A DNA stretch of 25,687 nt from MWH-TA3 sp044353905 (GTDB lineage: Bacteria; Actinomycetota; Actinomycetes; Actinomycetales; Microbacteriaceae). The stretch covers positions 1-25,687 of the forward strand of contig JBILBA010000017.1 in NCBI GenBank assembly GCA_044353905.1. Direction: 5' to 3'. The notes beneath the pieces were generated by a model. The model was not told the origin of the DNA. It searched no databases and saw nothing but the letters and a program-made list of their open reading frames with translations. This document shows, one piece after another, positions 17,183 through 23,939 of the stretch; position 1 is the stretch's first letter, and every line of letters starts with the position of its first letter. Both the position numbers and the translations under genes were made by a program.

Positions 17183-17945
17183 TGTTCACTCGCGCTCGAG
17201 CGAACCGCATCAGCCCCGAGGCGATACCCGAATACATCTGCCCGATCATGCGAACCGCGAGGAACGAGACAAGAGCGGCCCCGGCAGCGACCTCGCCGAG
17301 GACGGTCAACGCGATCAGCGCCGCCATGAGAATCATGACGCCGATACTCGCAATCAGCGACGCGAGCTCGCCCGCCTTGATTCGAGCGCGCACCTTGTCG
17401 GCGCTCGACGCGGGGTCCTTCGCCTTTTGTTGGTCGCGGAAACCCTGCTGGGTGACGAACTGACGGCGGAGCGAAAAGCCGAACACCTGAATGACGGCCA
17501 GCGCGATGATCAGATTCGCGAGACCGAACAGCGGCGACAAGAAGAACAGTGCGGCCCCGATGACCACGATTCGAGCGCCCATCGTCAAGATCGACGTCAG
17601 TTCCATCGCGGTCGCCCAACGCCATGACTCCCCCGCGCGTGACGCCGAGTTTCCCTGGAAAGCCTTTTCGAACACGTTGACGCGGTACAGGCTCTGACCG
17701 TAATTCAGGACACGAAGTCCGCCGAACACGACGAGGAAGACGACCGCCAAAACGATGGTGTCGTTCATGGGACGGACCACCCCGGCTTCGGGGATGATGA
17801 TGTTCGCGAACAGTTGCGCGGCCAGAAGTTCCGCGGCGGACACGAGAGCGCCGAACGACACCAGCCCGACGACGATAAATCGGTCGCGGCGAGTGCGGAA
17901 AAGGTCGGCCATCGCCGACCGGAACTGCAGCACCAAGGTGATCAT
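17175..17945 (-). CDS. ABC-exporter-like transmembrane domain protein without ATPase domain
   Basis: A 256-residue membrane protein with about six hydrophobic segments spaced like the transmembrane domain of an ABC exporter: FIVVGLVSFGALVSAAELLAA, TIVLAVVFLVVFGGLRVL, then a basic cytoplasmic loop (NVFEKAFQGNSASRAGESWRW), MGARIVVIGAALFFLSPL, LIIALAVIQVFGFSL, a long charged loop (RDQQKAKDPASSADKVRARIK), and two more helices. There is no Walker A or B sequence, so any ATPase would be a separate protein. The assignment is inferred from topology and context; it could also be an unrelated membrane protein. It starts 6 bases after the GT/pyruvyltransferase fusion gene and overlaps the following glycosyltransferase. 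Confidence 0.6.
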   Translation of the reverse strand: MITLVLQFRSAMADLFRTRRDRFIVVGLVSFGALVSAAELLAAQLFANIIIPEAGVVRPMNDTIVLAVVFLVVFGGLRVLNYGQSLYRVNVFEKAFQGNSASRAGESWRWATAMELTSILTMGARIVVIGAALFFLSPLFGLANLIIALAVIQVFGFSLRRQFVTQQGFRDQQKAKDPASSADKVRARIKAGELASLIASIGVMILMAALIALTVLGEVAAGAALVSFLAVRMIGQMYSGIASGLMRFARARVNSD

Positions 17946-17951
17946 GATGAC

Positions 17952-19703
17952 CTAACGGTATCGTGCCTCAGCCGCGAGACCGCGCTTAATGGCGTCGATG
18001 ATCTCGTCCTTTTTGGCTTCGGACACGAAGTCGTCACGCTCGATGTTGGCGAACGAAAACGTCCGTAGGTCGAGCGGCACCGTGACGGGACTGATTGTTT
18101 CGAGCCCGACACCCATCGCATAGTCGCCGTACTTGAGCCCGGTTCCGTGAACGGCGTCCTCGAAACCCTCGAACGTCACGAGTGAGCACGGGATGGCATA
18201 GGACTGGCAGGCGATGAAGACGTGCATCGCGCTCGTCACAACGCGGTCATAACCGATGAGCGTTCCGAGGAATTCCGCGATTTTCTCCGGCGACGACATC
18301 AGCACCGAGAGTTCTTCGAAGTTGTCGGGCAGGCGCATCGGAAGGCTGTTGTGCGTGTAGTGACGAACGAACGCGGTCTTGCCGTTGGTCTTTTTCGGGC
18401 GAACGAGTGGAACGATTCGAGACATCACGGCGCCCGGGTCTCCGAACGACTCGACATCCGGTCCGCCGCACTCCTTGACGAGTTTCGCGGTGATCGGTCC
18501 ACGAACCGACATGTATTCGGCTTTCGGGTGCAGTTCGACATCGTCAGACGAAATCCCCGTACCAATCACGATGGACGACGGCGTGATGAAACGACCAATC
18601 GACCCGGTCGAGATGATGTGGTGTTCGACAATCGGCGCAGTCGGCGAGTGATACAGAATTCGATCGGTCGTGTAGTTACCAATGATGAGCGGGCTGAGCC
18701 AGTCGCCGAAGTTTCCGGGGAACGGTCGAGCCCACCAGGTCAGAGTGACCTGGTTCTCGGATTCGCGCGCGGAATAGTGGGCGAACGTGTGGGACGCCTC
18801 GATGGTGGCGCGTTCTTCGTTCGTCGTCACACCCGTCGTGTTGAGGTCGTTCGAATACTTTTCGAGGTCGGCCATGTTCCCGTCGAAACCGGCCCGCAGA
18901 ATCTTGTAGGTCAGGGCGCGACGCGAGAGCGTGTTCCCCACCGTCCCCTGGCCCGTGAGGATCGCGGTGACACCGATCCGGTCGGCGATGTTGACGAGTC
19001 GACGCGCGACCGGCTTCGGAAGTCGCCTGAGGACCTTCTTGCCGAAAATCGTGATGCGCTTTCGAAGCGACGGCTTTGCGGCCGACTTGTGTTGTTCGAC
19101 CTTGCCCTTGAACTCGGCGACGTTGCCCGACGACCCGAACACGAAGAACGACTCGACCTTGAGCGACGGGTCACCCTTGCCGACCACCGCAGCCGACGGG
19201 ATGACCTGGAACGTGAGCGAATCGACGTTCTGGCGCCAACCGTCTTCAAAGAAATAATCGTCCGTCGCCTTGAGTTCCGACGTCGCCTCGAGCGCCGCTG
19301 CGTCGGCGATCATCTTTCGGGCGTTCTCGCTCGTGCCGACGCCCCAAAAGCACGGCTCCCAGAAACGGGTGCGGTTCTGATAGCCGATCGTCAGCGACGA
19401 ACCAAAGCCGCGCTGGAAACCGATGATGTCGGCGCTCGAATGACGAACAAAATCGGGCAAGGACAGCAGTCGGCAATCGACGTCGATCCAAAAGACTTTT
19501 TTGTCGGGGAAACGCTCGCAGACCGATTGCAGGAACGGGACTTTCTGGCGACACATGTCCGCCCAGTCCTGGCCCGGCTTCTTGGCGATTTCCTCGAGCA
19601 CATAGTCGACACCGAGCTTGTCGAGATCCGCTTTCAGAGCCTTCGCTTCGTTTCGGTAATACTCGTCATCCGTATAAAACGAACACACCACGATCGAGCT
19701 CAT
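17952..19703 (-). CDS. Fused glycosyltransferase / polysaccharide pyruvyltransferase-like protein
   Basis: A 583-residue, two-domain protein. The N-terminal domain (about 1-200) looks like a GT-A nucleotide-sugar transferase, with the DxD motif at 74-76 in FWIDVDCRLLS and ATDDYFFEDGW at about 146-156. A basic linker (about 205-245) follows. The C-terminal domain (about 318-583) resembles polysaccharide pyruvyltransferase (CsaB/ExoV type): GNFGDWLSPLI at 330-340, MSVRGPITAKLVKECGG near 398-414, FGDPG, VRHYTHNS, and TSAMHVFIACQSYAIP at 490-505. It may therefore add a sugar and a pyruvyl group to the same glycan. The ATG at 19703 has GAAGGA 4 bases upstream. It is separated from the ExoA-like gene by 52 bases. 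Confidence 0.82.
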   Translation of the reverse strand: MSSIVVCSFYTDDEYYRNEAKALKADLDKLGVDYVLEEIAKKPGQDWADMCRQKVPFLQSVCERFPDKKVFWIDVDCRLLSLPDFVRHSSADIIGFQRGFGSSLTIGYQNRTRFWEPCFWGVGTSENARKMIADAAALEATSELKATDDYFFEDGWRQNVDSLTFQVIPSAAVVGKGDPSLKVESFFVFGSSGNVAEFKGKVEQHKSAAKPSLRKRITIFGKKVLRRLPKPVARRLVNIADRIGVTAILTGQGTVGNTLSRRALTYKILRAGFDGNMADLEKYSNDLNTTGVTTNEERATIEASHTFAHYSARESENQVTLTWWARPFPGNFGDWLSPLIIGNYTTDRILYHSPTAPIVEHHIISTGSIGRFITPSSIVIGTGISSDDVELHPKAEYMSVRGPITAKLVKECGGPDVESFGDPGAVMSRIVPLVRPKKTNGKTAFVRHYTHNSLPMRLPDNFEELSVLMSSPEKIAEFLGTLIGYDRVVTSAMHVFIACQSYAIPCSLVTFEGFEDAVHGTGLKYGDYAMGVGLETISPVTVPLDLRTFSFANIERDDFVSEAKKDEIIDAIKRGLAAEARYR

Positions 19704-19755
19704 GGAATCCTTCCCCGTCAGGCTAACGGTTCAGTTTACCCAACCGAGAGTCGGG

Positions 19756-20790
19756 TTAAGAGTGCACCGAGATGGCGGCCGTGTTGAGCGGCACGTCGGT
19801 GTCGCGGCCGCGGAACGTGAATACTCCGCGCCAGAAACCAAGGCCCCACGACAAGTGCATCGTCGGAAGTACGGCCATGAGCGCGATGCGGGACTTGAGG
19901 CTGAGCCCCTTCGACAACCACGCGCCTCCGAGGACCACTGCGGCATACGCGTAGAGCGGCAAGAGCCACCACCAGTTCACGGTTGCGATGAAGCCGGCGA
20001 CCGCGACGGCGGCGGAAAAGATGAACGTCGGCGGGACGAGGTACTTCACGCGAGTGCGCTTGGGGTTCGCGAGCAGAATGAACGCCCGGAACTTGCCCGT
20101 CGTGAGGAACTGGCGCGCAAGCGACACGATGTCACGACGCGGGTAATACCCGACCTTGAGACGTGGGTCGAACCAGACGACATTGCCGTGCTCGCGGAGG
20201 CGAGCGTTGAGTTCCCAGTCTTGACCGCGAACGAGCAGTTCGTTGAAACCGCCGACCGCGAGAACGTCCTCGCGCCGGAAAACCCCCAGGTACACCGTGT
20301 CCGCCGGACCGGCAACACCACCCGTGTGGATTGGTCCGCCACCCAGCCCGATGAAGTTCCCGTAGGCCCAGGCGACCGCCTTCTGGATCGATGAATGACC
20401 GCGCGCCTCCATGATTCCGCCGACATTCGTCGCGCCCGTTTCCTGCAGAATCGACACCGCCAATTTCGCGTAGCCGGGTTCGAGCTCGGAGTGGGCATCG
20501 ACTCGGAAAATCACGTCGGCATTGGTCGACAACATCGCAATGTTCAACGCAGCCGGCGTGCTGCCCGACGGGTTGTCCACGATGATGAGCGGGAATTCGC
20601 CGGCGAGTTCGTTCGCAATCTCGCGGGTCTTGTCCTCCGACGGGCCAATCGCGACAACGACTTGTGTCCCCTTGGGGTTCTTCTGAGCAACGATGCTCTC
20701 GACCGCGGTGCGCAGGTATCGCGCATCATTTCGGACCGGCATGACATACGCGATCGACAGCGCCTTCGCGCCAGATTTCGCCGTCGTCAT
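19756..20790 (-). CDS. ExoA-like family 2 glycosyltransferase
   Basis: A 344-residue GT2 protein of the succinoglycan ExoA type. The N-terminus IAYVMPVRNDARYLRTAVES starts the GT-A fold. The metal-site region is FRVDAHSELEPGYAKL, and RVDAH is typical of ExoA relatives. GGP and GVFRREDVLAVGGFNE follow, then the acceptor motif RGQDWELNARLREHG. The C-terminus has two or three membrane helices (about 240-300), so the enzyme is membrane bound and likely extends a lipid-linked glycan. The ATG at 20790 is chosen because it overlaps the stop of the upstream gene (ATGA); a longer frame that opens at 21333 runs through that gene in another frame and is spurious. Confidence 0.93.
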   Translation of the reverse strand: MTTAKSGAKALSIAYVMPVRNDARYLRTAVESIVAQKNPKGTQVVVAIGPSEDKTREIANELAGEFPLIIVDNPSGSTPAALNIAMLSTNADVIFRVDAHSELEPGYAKLAVSILQETGATNVGGIMEARGHSSIQKAVAWAYGNFIGLGGGPIHTGGVAGPADTVYLGVFRREDVLAVGGFNELLVRGQDWELNARLREHGNVVWFDPRLKVGYYPRRDIVSLARQFLTTGKFRAFILLANPKRTRVKYLVPPTFIFSAAVAVAGFIATVNWWWLLPLYAYAAVVLGGAWLSKGLSLKSRIALMAVLPTMHLSWGLGFWRGVFTFRGRDTDVPLNTAAISVHS

Positions 20791-21215
20791 GAACGCGAGT
20801 CTAGCGCGGCGAGCCTGATGGCGACCCGGACCACTGAGCGCGCTTCGCGGCGTCGGCCGACCGTGTCGAGCGTGAGTCCGTGAATAAGCGCGCCTTGCCA
20901 GGTCGCAGGGATCGGCAACGCCAACAGTGCCTCGACAGCGGGGCGATCGCGGCGGTTGATGATCGGAACCTGCGGTTCGCCGTTCTCTTTCTTGTAGCGA
21001 GTGAGCAGGCGGCCAGCCTGGCGACCGAAAACAAGTTCCCGGAACAACGACCAAATGCCGATGATCGGGGCAACAAACAGCGCCAGCCCGAACAGCAAGG
21101 TCAGCGGCTGTCCAGAGGCAACCAGCAGTGCGGCTTGGTAGGCGGCGAACACGATGTACAGAGCGAGCAGTGCCGACATCACGGCGACGCCGATAATCGT
21201 GCGGGTCGTCTTCAT
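20787..21215 (-). CDS. Small membrane protein with C-terminal TPR-like segment
   Basis: A 142-residue protein. Two membrane helices lie at about 7-32 and 38-60 (IIGVAVMSALLALYIVFAAY and LLFGLALFVAPIIGIWSLF), followed by a basic stretch (ELVFGRQAGRLLTRYKKENG). The C-terminal part (ATWQGALIHGLTLDTVGRRR, then EARSVVRVAIRLAA) resembles the single TPR-like unit in small membrane proteins common in Microbacteriaceae. Function is unknown. The ATG at 21215 is preceded by GGAGG only 1-2 bases away, which is too close for a normal ribosome-binding site, so initiation may be unusual or leaderless. Its stop overlaps the start of the ExoA-like gene, so the two are coupled. Confidence 0.8.
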   Translation of the reverse strand: MKTTRTIIGVAVMSALLALYIVFAAYQAALLVASGQPLTLLFGLALFVAPIIGIWSLFRELVFGRQAGRLLTRYKKENGEPQVPIINRRDRPAVEALLALPIPATWQGALIHGLTLDTVGRRREARSVVRVAIRLAALDSRS

Positions 21216-21280
21216 CCCTCCAGCCTATTCGCGCGGTGTGCTCGCCCGTGCCATCCGTCCGCCCCCCTCTCGTGGCTCGT

Positions 21281-21309
21281 CCCTTCCCTCCCTCCCCACC
21301 CTTCGCCCC
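21281..21309 (-). repeat. C-run tract with strong G-quadruplex potential on the minus strand
   Basis: Successive runs CCC, CCC, CCC, CCCC, CCC and CCCC are separated by only 1-4 bases on the plus strand. On the minus strand this gives six G-runs with very short loops, one of the strongest quadruplex patterns in the window. It directly precedes motif cluster 2. It lies in the spacer before the TPR-like membrane-protein gene. Confidence 0.8.
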
Positions 21310-21316
21310 GCACTTT

Positions 21317-21418
21317 ACGTTTTTGGAAACCAAACCGGCTCAATCCGACGTTCGTGGAAACCAATGTGGGTATTCGAAGCAGGACCGTCACCACGGCGTC
21401 ATTTGGTTCCCAGGAACG
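21317..21418. repeat. Intergenic motif cluster 2 (three copies of the TGGAAACCA-core element)
   Basis: Copies are ACGTTTTTGGAAACCAAA at 21317-21334 (+), ACGTTCGTGGAAACCAA at 21348-21364 (+), and CGTTCCTGGGAACCAAA read on the minus strand at 21402-21418. The order plus, plus, minus is the same as in cluster 1. The last copy starts 1 base after the stop codon of the DUF559 gene. The 18-base first copy is identical to the outermost copy of cluster 3 (22460-22477), in inverted orientation on the other side of that gene. Confidence 0.88.
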
Positions 21419-21419
21419 C

Positions 21420-22232
21420 TCAAATCCGCCGATTCCGTTGCCGCGAAAGTGCTGTCCTGATTGTCCTGAGCACCGAATCCCACTCGTCAAAAACTTGAGA
21501 ATACGAGATTTCGAGTACATCCCAACCGTCAGCACGGAGCCACGCCACCTTTCTTCGATCGCGCTCCCAATCAGCGCGTTCTGAGTGGAACTCTGCACCG
21601 TGAGTTTCCACAACTAACCCCCGGCCGAGGACAAAGTCAGCGTGGAACCGACCAATCGGAACCTGCATTGTGTAGTTGATCCTCGCCTGCGCCAAACGGA
21701 AGCGCACGACCGACTCAAGTATTGATTCGGGAGTGCTCGAACGCATTTGCACGATTCGCGCTGCAGCTTTCGGAGTCGCCCTTTCCACAATCTCCCAATC
21801 CAGCGGTGTCAGAGCTCGAACGCGCTCGAGATGATCAACCAAAGCCAGCGTCCACTCGGCTTTTTGACAGGTGCTGTAATCAATCACCATCTCTACCAAC
21901 CCGACACATGCTCCAATCCGGGATGGGGTTTTGCGACGTGTTGTTCGAAACTCATTCACTTCATCTCGCCTGCTTCGGATGTGGAAATGAATTTTCTCCA
22001 CTGGATAGCCAAGAACTCGTGCTGCAGCGGCGCATGTCAATAGGCCATGAGCTTCCACCGCGCGGATTTCGGATGGTGAAATCGTTGGAAGAGACACCCA
22101 GCCCTTTCGCAGGCGAAGTATTCGATGTGCCCGGATCTGCGCCCAAATCGTCCCCCGGTCGATTCCAAAGCGTTTGAGGTCGCGCATTCGCGCGACTCCG
22201 TTGTGTTTTTGCAAGGCAGTCAATATGTCCAT
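21420..22232 (-). CDS. DUF559 (Vsr-like nuclease fold) protein with AbiEi-type N-terminal helix-turn-helix
   Basis: A 270-residue protein. The N-terminal region (MDILTALQKHNGVARMRDLKRFGIDRGTI in blocks, then LRKGWVSLP) resembles the winged-helix domain of AbiEi-type antitoxin-like proteins. The C-terminal region, about 195-265, is a DUF559/PD-(D/E)xK domain related to very-short-patch repair endonuclease: GRFHADFVL, then LVVETHGAEFHSERADWERD, and WDVLEISYSQVF. The candidate catalytic residues are Asp in HADF and Glu in VVETHG. GC is visibly lower than in flanking genes, which suggests later acquisition. The ATG at 22232 lacks a clear Shine-Dalgarno. Clusters of the same repeated motif flank it on both sides. 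Related proteins are common in actinobacteria, but their role is unknown. Confidence 0.82.
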   Translation of the reverse strand: MDILTALQKHNGVARMRDLKRFGIDRGTIWAQIRAHRILRLRKGWVSLPTISPSEIRAVEAHGLLTCAAAARVLGYPVEKIHFHIRSRRDEVNEFRTTRRKTPSRIGACVGLVEMVIDYSTCQKAEWTLALVDHLERVRALTPLDWEIVERATPKAAARIVQMRSSTPESILESVVRFRLAQARINYTMQVPIGRFHADFVLGRGLVVETHGAEFHSERADWERDRRKVAWLRADGWDVLEISYSQVFDEWDSVLRTIRTALSRQRNRRI

Positions 22233-22344
22233 TGCTTTGTTGTAGCCGAGAACTCATCGCAAGAACTAGGGGCTGACTCGAGTTTGGGATTGCGCTTCAA
22301 GTGTGGCGACTGGGTACATTCGCAGATTCTTGAATCCGCGCAGC

Positions 22345-22477
22345 GACTTTATGGAAACTGTTTGGTTGAATCACAAACTTCGTGGAAACGAAAAAGCTCC
22401 CCGACGCGAAAACGCAGCCAAAACCTCACTTGGTTGCCACAAACGGGGGAAAGGGGTGATTTGGTTTCCAAAAACGT
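22345..22477. repeat. Intergenic motif cluster 3 (four copies of the TGGAAACCA-core element)
   Basis: From the DUF559 gene outward the copies are: a degenerate GACTTTATGGAAACTG at 22345-22360 (+), AACTTCGTGGAAACGAAA at 22376-22393 (+), CGTTTGTGGCAACCAA read on the minus strand at 22430-22445, and a perfect ACGTTTTTGGAAACCAAA read on the minus strand at 22460-22477. The last is an 18-base exact match to the first copy of cluster 2, in the opposite orientation. The roughly 310-base gap between the DUF559 gene and the M16 peptidase holds only this cluster and a G-rich tract. Confidence 0.85.
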
Positions 22478-22514
22478 GGAATGAGTTTTTGGGCTGGGGG
22501 TTGCCGGAGTTGCT

Positions 22515-22550
22515 GGGGTTGCTGGGGCAAGGGGTGCTGGGGTTACGGGG
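22515..22550 (+). repeat. G-run tract with G-quadruplex potential
   Basis: Five GGGG runs are separated by 3-5 bases (starts at 22515, 22524, 22531, 22539 and 22547), built from imperfect repeats of GTTGCTGGG. The tract overlaps the last codons and the region just behind the stop of the M16 peptidase gene. It is on the template strand for that gene, and could slow transcription or replication. Confidence 0.8.
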
Positions 22551-23862
22551 TGAGGAAGGCGAAGGTGTCGGGCGAGATGTCCCCGACAGCAGAGATACTC
22601 ATGGGCTCGGCGATGAGGGTGTGTGCGAGCTCGGTGACCGAGTCGTTCGAGACGGCGGCGAGCAGGCGCTCGGCCTCGTCGAGGTCACGATATTCACCAA
22701 GGAATTCCGATCGCGCCAGACGGTTCATGCGTGAGTCCATCGATTCGAGCGACAGTGTCGACGACCCGAGGATCTGCCCCCGAGCCCGGTTCATCTCGGC
22801 ATCGGTGACCGTGGTCATCGACTCGAGTCCGTCGCGCATCAAACGTGCGACCTCGGTGACCGCGTGCGGCGCGCACCCGGCGGCGATGCCGACGGCACCG
22901 GCGTCCGAGTACATCACGGGGAACGCGTCGACCGAATAGGCAAGCCCGCGCTTTTCGCGAATCTCTTGGAACAACCGTGACGACGAGCCTCCGCCCAAAA
23001 TCGACGTCAACACGTTGAGGTCGTTTCGGCGAACATCGCTGGCAACGACTCCGGGAATTCCCATGATCAGAACCACCTGCTCGAGCGGCCGATTGGTGAC
23101 GAGAACGTCGTGTCGATCCGCGATCGCAACCTCGGCTTGCGGGCGGCGCGCTTCCGGCGCCCCGTCATCAAGAGTCCAACCGACGAGCGATTCCAGAACC
23201 ATGGCGACCAGGTCGTCGTGGGACACGTCCCCCGCGGCTGTCACGATGAGGTCGCGCGGTTGATAACGGTCGGCGTAGTGCTCGACGACCGAGTCACGCT
23301 GCGCTCCCTGAATGTCGTCAACCGTTCCGCCGATGGGACGCGCTAGTGGCGAGTCGCCAAAGATCGCGGTGAAGAACTGTTCCGCGCACACGTCGTCCGG
23401 GTCATCGGCCGCCATCGCCAACTCTTCGAGGATGACGGTTCGTTCCATCTCGAAGTCGTCTGGGCGCAGCATCGAGTTCGACACCTGGTCGCCCAGAACA
23501 CGAACCGCGGCCGCCAAATCCTTCGATCGCACTCGCGCGAGGTAACAGGTGTTTTCCTTTGCGGTCAGCGCGTTGTGAAAAGCGCCCATCGCGTCGAACG
23601 TTTCGGAAATCGTGAACGCATCGCGCGTGCTCGTCCCCTTGAACAAGAGGTGCTCGAGGAAGTGGGTCGACCCGTGGTGTCCGGCGTCCTCGTCACGCGA
23701 GCCGGCACCGATCCAGAATCCGATAGTCACCGACCGAGACCCCGGCACGCGCTCGGTCAGAACGCGCAGACCGCTCGAGTGGACCGTGCGGCGAACCTCG
23801 CAGTCGCCGGTCGAGGTGAACGAGATAGAAGGTTCGGTGAGGGGAAGTTCGATGTGCGCCAT
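22543..23862 (-). CDS. M16-family zinc metallopeptidase (PepR-like)
   Basis: A 439-residue peptidase of the pitrilysin family. The inverted zinc motif HxxEH is complete as HFLEH at 67-71, in GSTHFLEHLLFKGT, with the third zinc ligand likely Glu146 or Glu147 in VILEELAM. The second, inactive-type domain contains LEQVVLIMGIPGV, SSRLFQEIREKRGLAYSVDAF and a late RLMDSRMNRLARSEFLG-like block. Length is normal for the family. In actinobacteria this gene (pepR in mycobacteria) usually lies directly behind pnp; here an actinorhodopsin gene lies between the two. The ATG at 23862 gives MAHIELPLTEPSISF. A terminator lies 33 bases before it. Confidence 0.95.
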   Translation of the reverse strand: MAHIELPLTEPSISFTSTGDCEVRRTVHSSGLRVLTERVPGSRSVTIGFWIGAGSRDEDAGHHGSTHFLEHLLFKGTSTRDAFTISETFDAMGAFHNALTAKENTCYLARVRSKDLAAAVRVLGDQVSNSMLRPDDFEMERTVILEELAMAADDPDDVCAEQFFTAIFGDSPLARPIGGTVDDIQGAQRDSVVEHYADRYQPRDLIVTAAGDVSHDDLVAMVLESLVGWTLDDGAPEARRPQAEVAIADRHDVLVTNRPLEQVVLIMGIPGVVASDVRRNDLNVLTSILGGGSSSRLFQEIREKRGLAYSVDAFPVMYSDAGAVGIAAGCAPHAVTEVARLMRDGLESMTTVTDAEMNRARGQILGSSTLSLESMDSRMNRLARSEFLGEYRDLDEAERLLAAVSNDSVTELAHTLIAEPMSISAVGDISPDTFAFLTP

Positions 23863-23894
23863 GAGACTTTGAGCCTACACAGCGCCGCCCAATG

Positions 23895-23925
23895 AAAAAC
23901 GGGGACGAGCCGAAGCTCGCCCCCG
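23895..23925 (-). terminator. Rho-independent terminator of the actinorhodopsin gene
   Basis: On the minus strand a hairpin with an 11-base stem and TTCG-type loop (23900-23925) is followed by five T residues (23895-23899). It starts 14 bases after the rhodopsin stop codon. It differs at only two of 26 positions from the hairpin behind pnp. Confidence 0.93.
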
Positions 23926-23939
23926 CCTTTACTGAACGA

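Noticed and set aside
18222..19787. Plus-strand open frame of 521 codons opposite the GT/pyruvyltransferase fusion
   Set aside because: Shadow of the real gene; Arg/Asp/Val-rich composition and no motif.
19756..21333. Single 525-codon minus-strand gene
   Set aside because: The first 180 codons run out of frame through the TPR-like membrane-protein gene. The glycosyltransferase start at 20790 overlaps that gene's stop in a normal ATGA arrangement.
21317..22477. CRISPR array
   Set aside because: The repeats are short, vary in sequence, occur in both orientations and are irregularly spaced. No cas gene is present.
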